Shown one piece after another: positions 31,733-41,124 of a stretch of 64,000 bases of DNA (positions within the stretch are counted from its first letter, which is position 1; every line of letters begins with the position of its first letter). Source of the stretch: Cupriavidus necator N-1 (lineage in GTDB: Bacteria; Pseudomonadota; Gammaproteobacteria; Burkholderiales; Burkholderiaceae); the NCBI RefSeq assembly GCF_000219215.1, contig NC_015724.1:62001-126000 (forward strand), in the 5' to 3' direction. Position numbers and translations under genes: made by a program. Under the pieces are notes generated by a model. It had not been told where the DNA came from, ran no database searches, and worked only from the letters and a program-made list of their open reading frames with translations.

Positions 31733-32314
31733 TCAGTCGTTCACTTCGCTGAGGCTTGGCGCTGCCGTGAGCAGGTTCTCCTGGATGCGCACCATGACCT
31801 TCAGGAAGCTCTTGAGCTCGCGTTCGGAGACACCGTCGACGGCGTGCTCCAGCAGCGCCGTGATCGCGGGCATCAGCCGCTCGACCAGGGCACGGCCCTG
31901 CTCGGTGATGAACACAAAGCTGCGCCGCCGGTCCTCGGTGTCGCGCACGCGCTTGACCAGGCCCTGCTTTTCCATGCTGTCGAGCGCGGGCACGGAGGTG
32001 GTCGCGGCCAGTCCGACGCGCCGGCTGAGTTCCAGCTGCGTCAGCCCGGTCTGCTCCGACAGCACGCGCAGGTAGTACCAATGCCCCACCGAAGCGCCTT
32101 CGTCGGTCATCAGGGCTTGCAGGTGGCTGGTGAACAGGCGGTGCAGGTCGCGCACATGCCAGGCGATACTGCGGCCGCCGACATCGAATACCGGAGGGTG
32201 GGCTCCGGCAGGCTCCGGCTTGCTGGCTTTCGTGGTGGGCTTGGTACGGCTGGTGGCCACGCTTACATTCTCCGCTTTGTCAGGCGAGGCGAGTTTACCA
32301 CCGCCAGCCGGCAA
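31733..32314 (-). CDS. MarR-family regulator
   Basis: 193 residues as drawn; the first 40 are Lys/Pro/Ala-rich and a later start is possible. Winged helix: QTGLTQLELSRRVGLAATTS and LVKRVRDTEDRRRSFVFITE. It lies between the BKACE/Pht5 operon (convergent) and the homogentisate-dioxygenase-like operon (divergent). An inverted repeat in the divergent region is a likely operator. It probably represses both catabolic units until an aromatic ligand binds. Confidence 0.9.
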   Translation of the reverse strand: MPAGGGKLASPDKAENVSVATSRTKPTTKASKPEPAGAHPPVFDVGGRSIAWHVRDLHRLFTSHLQALMTDEGASVGHWYYLRVLSEQTGLTQLELSRRVGLAATTSVPALDSMEKQGLVKRVRDTEDRRRSFVFITEQGRALVERLMPAITALLEHAVDGVSERELKSFLKVMVRIQENLLTAAPSLSEVND

Positions 32315-32338
32315 GGTCTGGGAAGCAAATCATCCGTT

Positions 32339-32359
32339 GTCGAACCAAATCGATTCGAC
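32339..32359. promoter_or_regulatory. inverted repeat GTCGAA-N9-TTCGAC in the MarR/dioxygenase gap
   Basis: The arms at 32339-32344 and 32354-32359 are perfect inverted repeats, lying between the divergent MarR and dioxygenase genes. Size and position fit a MarR dimer site. Confidence 0.5.
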
Positions 32360-32400
32360 TCCGTATTGTCCGAAGCAAAACGTAAGAAGGAGGGGGTAGC

Positions 32401-33477
32401 GTGAAAGACAACCGATTCGGGCCGGCGCCCGGCGATGGTGCCGTGGCGGGACAGGGCGAGCTCTGGACGCGTGACGGCTTCAATGGCACCTGCTCGATGG
32501 TATTGCGCCCGCACTACGCGCCGGCCTATCTCTCGGCACACGGGCCGCATGCGCCGCGCCACTTCCAGCTAGACAAGCTGGCGATGTCTCACGGCGATGA
32601 CGCGCTTGCCATGCCGGTGCCGGTTGCCAGCTCGCGCAAAGGGGTGCAACTGAGTGCCGCGCTCCAGGATCAGGAGGCCCCCATTGTGGTACGCAACGTG
32701 GAGGCCGACGAACTGCATTTCGTGCACCGGGGGGAGGTGCGCTTCGAGACCGATTGCGGCGTGCTGGACGCGCAGGCTGGGGATTTTGTCTGCATTCCGC
32801 GCTCGGTGGCCTACCGCACCACGCCGCAGGGCGGTCCGGCGTGGCGGTTCATCGTCGAAAGCCCCTCGCCGCTGCGCCTGAACCCCCAGACCCCGTCCGG
32901 CATGATCAACTTCGCGCGCGACGTGCACTACGCCAGGGTTGAACCGCAACAAGACGACCACGCGCCGACCGAGGTGACGCTGGTGCTGAAGGCCGAGGAC
33001 GGTCCCACGGTGTTCCGGCTGGCGCAGGATCCGCTGCGCGCGGTGGCGCACGTGTACGGAAACGTGCCAGTGTGGAAGGTGAACCTGGCCAACGTGCAGG
33101 TTGGCACCTACCTGCCGCATGGCGGCCCGCCGTTCCAGTTCATTACCTCCGACGACGGCGAGATCATGATCTACACGCTCTGCGCGCGCACCACGCAGCG
33201 CCCGCCGATCCATGTCAATGCCGATTTCGACGAAGTGATTCTCTACCACGCCGGTCCGGGCGCATGGGGTGACGTGAGCGAGCCCGGCACGGTGAGCTGG
33301 GTCCCGAAGGGAGTCATCCACCAGGGGCCCAGCGAGGATGTGCCGCAAGGCTACCAGGCATGGCTGCTGGAGACGCGGCCGACGCTCCGTCTTACGCCGG
33401 TAGCGCTGGAGGCATCCGCATTGCTCGATACGCGCGAGTACGGCATCCATCCGAGCGAGCTGGCCATGCAGCGGTAA
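32401..33477 (+). CDS. homogentisate 1,2-dioxygenase-like cupin enzyme
   Basis: 358 residues from GTG 32401, with AGGAGGGGGTAGC before it. The two-domain cupin layout follows homogentisate dioxygenase: N-terminal VRNVEADELHFVHRGEVRFE and IPRSVAYRT, C-terminal iron-ligand region PPIHVNADFDEVILYH and WVPKGVIHQGPSE (His, Glu, His). Homogentisate dioxygenases are about 430 residues, so this is a shorter relative and its substrate may be another hydroquinone acid. It leads the unit that continues with DUF1302, DUF1329, YCF48 and RND genes. Confidence 0.82.
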   Translation: MKDNRFGPAPGDGAVAGQGELWTRDGFNGTCSMVLRPHYAPAYLSAHGPHAPRHFQLDKLAMSHGDDALAMPVPVASSRKGVQLSAALQDQEAPIVVRNVEADELHFVHRGEVRFETDCGVLDAQAGDFVCIPRSVAYRTTPQGGPAWRFIVESPSPLRLNPQTPSGMINFARDVHYARVEPQQDDHAPTEVTLVLKAEDGPTVFRLAQDPLRAVAHVYGNVPVWKVNLANVQVGTYLPHGGPPFQFITSDDGEIMIYTLCARTTQRPPIHVNADFDEVILYHAGPGAWGDVSEPGTVSWVPKGVIHQGPSEDVPQGYQAWLLETRPTLRLTPVALEASALLDTREYGIHPSELAMQR

Positions 33478-33544
33478 GCGCCCCCAAAGAGGAGAGCGGC
33501 CGCCGATGCGGCACACACAAGAATAAAGTAGCGAGGAGACCATC

Positions 33545-35194
33545 TTGAACGCCAACACCTTCCAGGCCCGCGCCGCCGGCGCGCTGGCACTGGCCTTGTG
33601 CGCGCAGCCCGCGCCGCCCGCACATGCTTTCCAGATTCCGACCGATAACGAAGACCTGACAATCCGCTGGGACAACACCATCAAGTACAGCGTGGCCCAG
33701 CGCCTCAAGGATCGCTCTCCCACCCTGACGGCCGACGCCAATGCCGACGATGGCGACCGCAACTTCCGGCGCTGGGGGCTGATCTCGAACCGGGTCGACC
33801 TGCTCTCGGAGTTCGACGTCAGCTACCGCAACTTCGGCGTGCGCGTGAGCGGCGCGGCATGGTACGACGATGTCTACAACCGCGGCAACGACAACGACTC
33901 TGTCGCCACGGCAAACGCCGCATCGGTGCCGCACGACCGTTTCCCCGGCGGCACGCGTACCATCAACGGCCGCAATGTGGAACTGCTGGATGCCTTTGCC
34001 TTCGGCAAGGTCGAAGTGAGCGGGATGCCGGTCAGCGTGCGGCTGGGGCAGCATTCGGTGCTCTATGGCGAGAGTCTCTTCTTCGGCAACAACGGCATTG
34101 CGGCGGCGCAGTCGCCGATCGACCTGGTCAAGCTGCTGTCGGTGCCGAACACACAGTTCAAGGAACTGATCCGGCCGGTGCCACAGGTCTCGGGGCAAGT
34201 CCAGGTCACCCCGAACCTGGCCGTGGGCGGCTACTACCAGTTCGACTGGGAGCGCAACCGCCTGCCGGGCGTGGGCAGCTATTTTTCCGCGGTGGATATC
34301 CTCGACGCCGGTGGCGAGCGCATTCTTGCCGGCCCCGGCGCGTACTTCAGCCGCACCGGCGACATCAAGGCGAAATCGTCCGGCCAGGGCGGCGTGCAGC
34401 TGCGCTACCGCCCGCGCGGGCTCGATGCGGAATTCGGGCTGTACGCGGCGAATTTCCACGCCAAGGATCCGGTCGTGTACACCAGCTTTGCCGGGCAGGA
34501 CCTGGCTGCCGGCAAGCTGGGCCAGTACCAGCTGGTGTTCCCGGAAGACATCAAAGTGATCGGCACCAGCTTCTCCACCACGCTGGGCACTGCCAACGTG
34601 GCTGGCGAGCTGTCTTACCGGCACAACATGCCACTGGTTGCACGCGGTGGCTCGGTGTTCGTGCCGCCCGGCATGAGCGCCAACAACGCCGGCAATCCGT
34701 TGTACCCGGTGGGCGATACCTTGCATGGGCAGATTTCGTGGATCAACCTGCTGTCGCCCACGGCGCTGTGGGAGGGCGGCAGCATCGTCGGCGAGATTGC
34801 GTGGAACCGGCGCCTGGGCGTAAGCCGCAATGGCGGCGCGCTGGATCCCAACGCGACGCGCGATGCCGGGGCCATCCGCATGGTGTTCCAGCCCGCCTAC
34901 TACCAGGTGATCAACGGCCTCGACATCAACGTGCCGATTGGCATTGGCTACGGCCTGTTCGGCAAGTCGTCGGTGCTGAACCCGGGCTTCGGCGTGCATC
35001 GCGGCGGCGATCTGAGCGTGGGTGTCAATGGCGTCTACGAGCAGGTCTGGAACATCGGCCTCAACTACACCCATTACTTCGGCCCGGCCGCGACCGTGCT
35101 GACCCCGCCGAACGCCGCCAGCCAGGCGTATTCCTACGGCCAGACTTTCAAGGACCGGGATTTCGTGTCGCTGACGATCCAGCGCGCGTTCTGA
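33545..35194 (+). CDS. DUF1302-family outer-membrane protein
   Basis: 549 residues from TTG 33545 preceded by GAGGAGA. Signal peptide ending PPAHAF, then FQIPTDNEDLTIRWDNTIKY. The long strand-rich sequence ends FVSLTIQRAF with a terminal Phe, as for beta-barrels. DUF1302 proteins are nearly always encoded with DUF1329, YCF48-like and RND proteins, and this order is seen here. They are thought to form an outer-membrane export or uptake route for hydrophobic compounds such as steroids. No biochemical function is established. Confidence 0.92.
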   Translation: MNANTFQARAAGALALALCAQPAPPAHAFQIPTDNEDLTIRWDNTIKYSVAQRLKDRSPTLTADANADDGDRNFRRWGLISNRVDLLSEFDVSYRNFGVRVSGAAWYDDVYNRGNDNDSVATANAASVPHDRFPGGTRTINGRNVELLDAFAFGKVEVSGMPVSVRLGQHSVLYGESLFFGNNGIAAAQSPIDLVKLLSVPNTQFKELIRPVPQVSGQVQVTPNLAVGGYYQFDWERNRLPGVGSYFSAVDILDAGGERILAGPGAYFSRTGDIKAKSSGQGGVQLRYRPRGLDAEFGLYAANFHAKDPVVYTSFAGQDLAAGKLGQYQLVFPEDIKVIGTSFSTTLGTANVAGELSYRHNMPLVARGGSVFVPPGMSANNAGNPLYPVGDTLHGQISWINLLSPTALWEGGSIVGEIAWNRRLGVSRNGGALDPNATRDAGAIRMVFQPAYYQVINGLDINVPIGIGYGLFGKSSVLNPGFGVHRGGDLSVGVNGVYEQVWNIGLNYTHYFGPAATVLTPPNAASQAYSYGQTFKDRDFVSLTIQRAF

Positions 35195-35211
35195 AACAGA
35201 GGAGACAATTG

Positions 35212-36594
35212 ATGAAGCCCTTTTCCATCGTGACCATCGTGACGCCCTGGCTCGCCGCAGCCATGCTGGCGGCGCAGCCCGCGCAGGCCATGGTCAGCGC
35301 GCAGGAAGCTGCCGCGCTCAAATCCACGCTCACGCCCTTCGGCGCCGAGCGCGCCGGCAACAAGGACGGCAGCATTCCCGCATGGACGGGCGGGCATACC
35401 CAGATGCCGCCGAACTACAAGAGCGGCGATCCGCCGCCCGACCTGTTCGCTGCCGACAAGCCGCTACTGAAGATCGACGCGAAGAACGCCGCGCAGTACG
35501 CCGACAAGCTCAGCGAGGGCGTCAAGGGACTGCTGAAGAAGTATCCCGACACATTCAGGCTTGACGTCTACCCGACCCGGCGCACGGCCGCCGCGCCGCA
35601 ATGGGTCTACGACAACACCTTCCAGAACGCCACCCGCGCCCGCACTACCGACAACGGCCTGTGGGTGGAAGGTGCCTATGGCGGCATTCCGTTTCCGATT
35701 CCGAAGAACGGCAACGAGGCCATGTGGAATCACAAGCTGCAATGGACGGGCGAGACCGTTTCCAGCTACTTCGTGAACTACGTCGGCACGCCGGACGGCA
35801 AGCTGATCATGGCTACCAAGGGCTACAACAAGTCGCAGTACCCGTACTACGAGAAGGGCGGTGCCATGGACAAGTTCACCGGCGAGTCGCAGCAACTGCG
35901 CATCTTCACCACCGAGCCGCCGCTCAAGGCCGGCTCGCAGTTCCTGCTGGTCGATGCGGTCAACCGGCCGCGCCAGGCCTGGGAATACCTCACCGGGCAG
36001 CGCCGCGTGCGCAAGGCGCCCACGCTTGGCTACGACACGCCGGACGACATCAATTCCGGCCAGAGCTACTTCGACGAGGCCTTTGTCTTCCTGGGCGAGC
36101 TGGACCGCTACAACTGGAAGCTGGTCGGCAAGAAAGAGATCTACATCCCCTACAACAACAACAAGGTTTACCAGAAGGGCCTTTCGCTTGAACAGCTGCT
36201 GCTGCCGCATCATGCCAACCCCGATTCGATGCGTTGGGAACTGCATCGCGTCTGGGTGGTGGAGGCCGAGCTGGCGCCGGGCAAGCGCCATGTCGTGCCC
36301 AAGCGCCGCCTGTATCTCGACGAGGACACCTGGGCCGCCGTGCTGGGCGAGGGCTGGGATGCACAGGGCCAGTTGTGGCGCGTACAGGTCGCCATGCCGT
36401 ATGTGGTGCCCGAGGGCCCTTTCGTCAACGCCACCAGTTCCTGGTGCATCTACAACCTGCTTTCCGGTGCATACCTGGCCGCAGCATTCCCGGACTATGG
36501 CAGCCCCGGCTTCCGCTATCACTACAAGCTGCTCGACCGCATTCCTTCCAGCTACTTCTCGCCAGAGGCCCTGGCCGGCGAGGGCGTGCGCTAG
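35212..36594 (+). CDS. DUF1329-family periplasmic (LolA/LolB-like) protein
   Basis: 460 residues from ATG 35212 after GAGGAGACAATTG. Signal peptide ending AAQPAQAM. Family landmarks: LTPFGAERAGNKDGSIPAWT, ARTTDNGLWVEGAYGGIPFP, QPRQAWEYLTGQRRVRKAP-like segment and YVVPEGPFVNATSSW. The fold is predicted to resemble lipoprotein carriers, suggesting that it chaperones a hydrophobic ligand across the periplasm to or from the DUF1302 barrel. It starts 17 bases after the DUF1302 stop. Confidence 0.92.
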   Translation: MKPFSIVTIVTPWLAAAMLAAQPAQAMVSAQEAAALKSTLTPFGAERAGNKDGSIPAWTGGHTQMPPNYKSGDPPPDLFAADKPLLKIDAKNAAQYADKLSEGVKGLLKKYPDTFRLDVYPTRRTAAAPQWVYDNTFQNATRARTTDNGLWVEGAYGGIPFPIPKNGNEAMWNHKLQWTGETVSSYFVNYVGTPDGKLIMATKGYNKSQYPYYEKGGAMDKFTGESQQLRIFTTEPPLKAGSQFLLVDAVNRPRQAWEYLTGQRRVRKAPTLGYDTPDDINSGQSYFDEAFVFLGELDRYNWKLVGKKEIYIPYNNNKVYQKGLSLEQLLLPHHANPDSMRWELHRVWVVEAELAPGKRHVVPKRRLYLDEDTWAAVLGEGWDAQGQLWRVQVAMPYVVPEGPFVNATSSWCIYNLLSGAYLAAAFPDYGSPGFRYHYKLLDRIPSSYFSPEALAGEGVR

Positions 36595-36640
36595 CACGCC
36601 GGCGATGGTCCACGTTGAGACGAATGCCATGTTTGCATGC

Positions 36641-37690
36641 ATGAAAACGCCGCGGCGGCGCGGCGCGGGCCGTCTGGCCCTGCTGCTGGCCGGCGCCGCC
36701 ACGGCGGCCGCGCTGGTGCAGGGCGCCGCGGCGGCGGAGCCGGTGCGCGCTTTCCGCCACGATGCGGCGCTGGTTGGCGTGGCGAGCGCCGGCACGCGCC
36801 TGGTGGCGGTAGGCGAGCGCGGCACGGTGGTGCTATCCGACGATGGCAGCCGGAACTGGCGCCACGCCAGTGCGCCAACCGACGTCACGCTCACTTCGGT
36901 CCACTTCGCCACGCCGCGGGAAGGCTGGGCAACCGGCCACGCCGGCACGGTGCTGCACACAGCCGATGGCGGCCTCACCTGGTCGCGGCAGCTTGATGGT
37001 GAAGCCGCCGCCCGTCTGATGCTGGCAGCCGCGGGAAAAGATCCCGCCCGGCGAGCCGAAGCGCAGCAACTGGTGGAGGACGGGCCGGACAAGCCATTCC
37101 TCGACTTGTACACGGCCGACGCCAGCACTGCACTGGTGGTGGGCGCCTTCAACCTTGCGTTTCGCACCACCGATGGCGGCAGGCGCTGGGTCCCGTGGCA
37201 GGACCGGATTCCCAACCCCAAATCGTTGCATCTCTATGGCATTGCGGGAGCGGGGCGCGACCTGTACATCGCGGGGGAGCAAGGGTTGTTGCTGCGCTCG
37301 GCCGATGCCGGCGAAACCTTCCGGCCGCTGGCCTCGCCATATCGGGGCACGTTCTTCGGCGTACTGGTGCAGACCGATGGCGGCGTCATCGTGTACGGCC
37401 TGCGCGGCAATGCCTTCCGCTCGACCGACCAGGGCGCGAACTGGTCGAGGCTGGCCCTCGGCACCACCGCCGCAATCACCGGCGGCGTGGCCCTGGCCGA
37501 CGGCAGGACAGCGCTGGCGACCCAGGCCGGTGAACTGTTCGTGAGCGAGCCGGTGCGCCCGGAGGCCTTCGTGCGCGTGGTGCCGGATCACACGCAACCC
37601 TTCGCCGGCGCGGCGCAGCAGGGCGACAGGATCGTGCTGGTGGGCGCACGCGGCAGTTCGGCGGCGCCAGCAACAGCCGGCAGGCAGTGA
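36641..37690 (+). CDS. YCF48/BNR-repeat periplasmic protein
   Basis: 349 residues from ATG 36641; in-frame ATGs at 36605 and 36629 are alternatives and none has a strong ribosome binding site. Signal peptide RLALLLAGAATAAALV to AAAAE. The body is a beta-propeller with repeats such as GWATGHAGTVLHTADGGLTW, AFNLAFRTTDGGRRWVPW, GEQGLLLRSADAGETF and RGNAFRSTDQGANWSRL. YCF48-like proteins stabilise membrane complexes; in this four-gene set it probably helps assemble or dock the RND pump. It lies 22 bases before the RND gene. Confidence 0.9.
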   Translation: MKTPRRRGAGRLALLLAGAATAAALVQGAAAAEPVRAFRHDAALVGVASAGTRLVAVGERGTVVLSDDGSRNWRHASAPTDVTLTSVHFATPREGWATGHAGTVLHTADGGLTWSRQLDGEAAARLMLAAAGKDPARRAEAQQLVEDGPDKPFLDLYTADASTALVVGAFNLAFRTTDGGRRWVPWQDRIPNPKSLHLYGIAGAGRDLYIAGEQGLLLRSADAGETFRPLASPYRGTFFGVLVQTDGGVIVYGLRGNAFRSTDQGANWSRLALGTTAAITGGVALADGRTALATQAGELFVSEPVRPEAFVRVVPDHTQPFAGAAQQGDRIVLVGARGSSAAPATAGRQ

Positions 37691-37711
37691 TGCAAACCGG
37701 AGTTTCCTCTC

Positions 37712-40153
37712 ATGCATCAGAAGCAAAGCAAGGCAGGCCAGGCCGACTGGCAGGTGGTGCCGCATATCCAGGATTTCGACGCCGGCTCGGGCTCGGTGGT
37801 CGAACGTCTCATCTTCAATCACCGCGCCTGGATTGTGGCGCTGTGCGTCATCGTCACCATGCTGCTCGGCTGGCAGGCGATGCGGGTGCGGTTGAACGCC
37901 GACTTCGAGAAGATGATTCCCGCCGCGCATCCGTATATCCAGAACTACCTGCAGAGCAAGGCGGATCTGAGTGGTCAGGGTAATTCGGTGCGCGTCGCGG
38001 TGGAGACGCGTGAAGGGACGATATTCGATGCCGGATACCTGGACCGGCTCAAGACAATCAACGACGAGCTCTTCCTCATTCCCGGTGTCGATCGCGCCTA
38101 CCAGAAGTCGCTCTGGACCGCGAACACGCGCTGGCTTGGCGTAACCGAGGAGGGCCTGGAAGGTGGCACGGTGATTCCCGACGACTATGACGGCTCGACG
38201 CGGACCGTGGAGCAGGTGCGGCGCAATGTGGAGCGGTCGGGCGAAATCGGCCAGCTGGTCGCCGGCAACTATCGATCGTCGATCATCTTCCTGCCGCTGC
38301 TGGAGCGAGACCCCGGGGACGGGCAGGCGCTCGACTACAAGCGCTTCTCGGATGCGCTCGAAGCCGTGCGGCAGAAGTACGAGACCAGGGACATCCGCAT
38401 TCACGTCACCGGCTTTGCCAAGGTGATGGGCGACCTGATCACCGGCATCGGCGAGGTCATGGTGTTCTTCGCCCTGGCCGTGGTGATTGCCGCCGCGGCG
38501 GTGCTCTGGTACACGCGCTGCCTGCGCAGCATGCTACTGGTGGTGCTGACATCGCTGCTGGCGGTGTTCTGGCAGCTCGGGCTGCTGCCGCTGCTGGGGT
38601 ATGCGCTCGATCCCTACTCGGTGCTGGTGCCCTTCCTGGTGTTTGCCATCGGCATGAGCCATGGCGCGCAGAAGATGAACGGCATCATGCAGGACATCGG
38701 GCGTGGCATGCACCGGCTCGTTGCGGCGCGCTATACCTTCCGGCGCTTGTTCATGGCGGGGTTGTCCGCCTTGCTGTGCGATGCAGTCGGCTTCGCGGTG
38801 CTGCTCGTGATCCGCATCCCGGTGATCCAGGAACTGGCGGTGGTGGCAAGCCTGGGCGTTGCCATTCTGATCTTCACCAACCTGGTGTTGCTGCCGGTGC
38901 TGCTTTCCTACACCGGCGTGGACGCGAAGGCGGCGACCAGGGCGCTGCGCTCGCAAGACACCCCGGCACAAGCTGGCGGCCCATGGCGTTTCCTGGAGCG
39001 TTTCACCACCGCGCGATGGGCCCTGGCTGCGTTGCTGCCGGCAGCCGTGCTCGGCCTAGGTGGCTACCTGGTCAGCCAGCACCTTCAGGTCGGCGATCTC
39101 GACGAAGGCGCGCCGGAACTGCGCGCCGACTCGCGCTACAACCGCGATGATCGCTTCATGACCGCCAACTACGCAGCCAGCAGCGACCTGCTGGTGGTGA
39201 TGGTGCGCACGCCGGACGGGCACTGCGCGGACTACGCCACGCTCAGGCAGGTGGATGCGCTTGAGTGGCAGCTCAGGCAGCTGCCGGGCGTGGAGGGCAC
39301 CAACTCGCTGGCACTGCTGGCGCGCCGTGTCGTCGCGGGCATGGCGGAGGGCAGCCCGAAGTGGTACGAGCTGGTGCAGAACCAGGCCACGCTCAATACG
39401 GCCGCCAACCGATCGCCACGCGAGAGCTTCAACCAGGCGTGCAACCTGCTGTCGCTCTATGTCTATCTGCAGGACCACCGCGCCGAGACGCTGGCCCGGG
39501 TGGTGAGCGCGGTGGAGGCCTTCGCTACGACGCACGATAGCCAGCACGCACGCTTCATGCTGGCGGCCGGCAGCGCGGGGATCGAGGCGGCTACCAATAT
39601 TGTTGTGCGGCAAGCCAGCCGCGAGATGCTGTTCTGGGTCTACGGCGCGGTGATCGTCCTTTGCATGCTGACATTCCGCTCATGGCGCGCGGCAGTGTGT
39701 GCAGTGGTGCCGCTGGTGCTTACCTCGGTGCTGGCCGAGGCACTCATGGTGGCGTTGGGTCTTGGCGTCAAGGTGGCAACGCTGCCGGTCATTGCGCTGG
39801 GGGTTGGCATAGGCGTGGACTACGCGCTCTACATCATGACGATCGTGCTGGCCGAGCTGCGCGCCGGCGCCAGCCTGCCGCAGGCTTATCGGCGCGCGCT
39901 GCGCTTCACCGGCAAGGTGGTGATGCTGACCGGCGTGACGCTGGCAATTGCGGTGGCCACCTGGACGCTGTCGCCAATCAAGTTCCAGGCCGATATGGGC
40001 GTCCTGCTCGCCTTCATGTTCCTGTGGAACATGCTCGGCGCCCTGATCCTGTTGCCGGCGCTGGCATGGGTGCTGCTGCCGGAAGGCAGGGCCGGAAGAT
40101 CGCCGGTGCCCGTTGATGCAATCGCCGACGGCGCATCCGGCGCCCGGCACTGA
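37712..40153 (+). CDS. RND-superfamily (MMPL-type) transporter
   Basis: 813 residues with the RND duplication: one membrane helix (about 35-60), a periplasmic loop, a five-helix cluster (about 245-400), then a repeat of helix (about 430), loop and helices (about 630-790). GDLITGIGEVMVFFALAVVI and GVGIGVDYALYIMTIVLAEL are typical; the latter is the charged helix of the second half. Members of this branch export or import lipids, hopanoids or steroids. With DUF1302, DUF1329 and YCF48 it likely forms a trans-envelope system for a hydrophobic compound of the encoded pathway. Confidence 0.92.
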   Translation: MHQKQSKAGQADWQVVPHIQDFDAGSGSVVERLIFNHRAWIVALCVIVTMLLGWQAMRVRLNADFEKMIPAAHPYIQNYLQSKADLSGQGNSVRVAVETREGTIFDAGYLDRLKTINDELFLIPGVDRAYQKSLWTANTRWLGVTEEGLEGGTVIPDDYDGSTRTVEQVRRNVERSGEIGQLVAGNYRSSIIFLPLLERDPGDGQALDYKRFSDALEAVRQKYETRDIRIHVTGFAKVMGDLITGIGEVMVFFALAVVIAAAAVLWYTRCLRSMLLVVLTSLLAVFWQLGLLPLLGYALDPYSVLVPFLVFAIGMSHGAQKMNGIMQDIGRGMHRLVAARYTFRRLFMAGLSALLCDAVGFAVLLVIRIPVIQELAVVASLGVAILIFTNLVLLPVLLSYTGVDAKAATRALRSQDTPAQAGGPWRFLERFTTARWALAALLPAAVLGLGGYLVSQHLQVGDLDEGAPELRADSRYNRDDRFMTANYAASSDLLVVMVRTPDGHCADYATLRQVDALEWQLRQLPGVEGTNSLALLARRVVAGMAEGSPKWYELVQNQATLNTAANRSPRESFNQACNLLSLYVYLQDHRAETLARVVSAVEAFATTHDSQHARFMLAAGSAGIEAATNIVVRQASREMLFWVYGAVIVLCMLTFRSWRAAVCAVVPLVLTSVLAEALMVALGLGVKVATLPVIALGVGIGVDYALYIMTIVLAELRAGASLPQAYRRALRFTGKVVMLTGVTLAIAVATWTLSPIKFQADMGVLLAFMFLWNMLGALILLPALAWVLLPEGRAGRSPVPVDAIADGASGARH

Positions 40154-40188
40154 AATCCAACACCAACACAAAGAGAAGAGGAGCGGTA

Positions 40189-41100
40189 ATGAAAGTCATG
40201 GTGACAGGCGGTACCGGAACCACCGGCAGCCAGGTGGTGCGCGAGCTGCTCGCGCGGGGCGTGCAGGTCAAGATCCTGACGCGCAGCGCGGAACGCGCCA
40301 AGGCCATTTCGCCACGCGTGGAGGCCGTGGTGGGCGACCTTCTTAGCCCCTCCGATCTCCGCCCGGCGTTCGAGGATATCGATGCGCTCTTCCTGCTGCT
40401 GGCGGGCGTCCCGAGCGAGGCGCACGAAGGGCTGACGGCCGTGGCGCTGGCACGCGCGGCAGGCGTGAAGCGCATCGTCTACCTGTCGGTGCACCAGACC
40501 GCCAGGCCACCGCGCCATGTGCCGCATATTGGCTCGAAACTGCTGATCGAGTCGGTGATACGGGACTGCGGTGTGCCCTACACCTTTCTCCGTCCCAATG
40601 TGTTCATGCAGAACGACTACTGGTACCGGGACGCCTTGCTCGGGCATGCCATTTATCCGCAGCCGCTCGGTGACCTGGGCGCGTCGCTGTGCGATGTGCG
40701 GGACATTGCCGAGGCCGCGGCCATCGTGCTGACCACCGATGGCCATGACGGACAGGCCTACACCATTGCCGGACCGGAGCCATTTACGGGCAAGCGCGCC
40801 GCGGCGCTATGGTCGGCCGTCCTGGGCAAGGCGATTGCGTATGGTGGCCACGACATGGAGCGGTGGGAGCAGCAACAGCTCACCCATGGGGCTCCCCAGT
40901 GGTTCGCACTGGACCTGAAGATGATGTTCACTGCCTGGCAGACCGATGGTCTGGTCGCCACCGATGAAGAGCTCGGCCGTCTTGCCAGTTTGCTCGGGCA
41001 TTCCCCGCGCTGCTATGAGGATTTTGTGGCGGAAACGGCCTCGGGCTGGCCGGTCGGCCAATCGCAGATCGCGGCCTTTGAAGGCCGCACCTTTTCTTGA
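40189..41100 (+). CDS. NmrA-like atypical SDR protein
   Basis: 303 residues. NAD(P)-binding MVTGGTGTTGSQVVRELLAR at the N-terminus, LTRSAERAKAISPRVEAVVG next, and an active-site Tyr region too degenerate to call catalytic. Relatives are NAD(P)H:quinone oxidoreductases (QorB) or redox sensors. AAGAGGAGC precedes the ATG. It sits between the RND gene and the second DUF6081-like gene and may reduce a quinone intermediate. Confidence 0.88.
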   Translation: MKVMVTGGTGTTGSQVVRELLARGVQVKILTRSAERAKAISPRVEAVVGDLLSPSDLRPAFEDIDALFLLLAGVPSEAHEGLTAVALARAAGVKRIVYLSVHQTARPPRHVPHIGSKLLIESVIRDCGVPYTFLRPNVFMQNDYWYRDALLGHAIYPQPLGDLGASLCDVRDIAEAAAIVLTTDGHDGQAYTIAGPEPFTGKRAAALWSAVLGKAIAYGGHDMERWEQQQLTHGAPQWFALDLKMMFTAWQTDGLVATDEELGRLASLLGHSPRCYEDFVAETASGWPVGQSQIAAFEGRTFS

Positions 41101-41124
41101 ATACAGCGCTACGGAGACCATGAC

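Noticed and set aside
33392..35074. 560-codon open frame on the minus strand
   Set aside because: It is the antisense of the DUF1302 gene; the plus-strand frame has signal peptide, ribosome binding site and family sequence.
35464..37221. 585-codon open frame on the minus strand
   Set aside because: Opposite the DUF1329 and YCF48 genes with low-complexity Ala/Arg/Ser translation and no motif.
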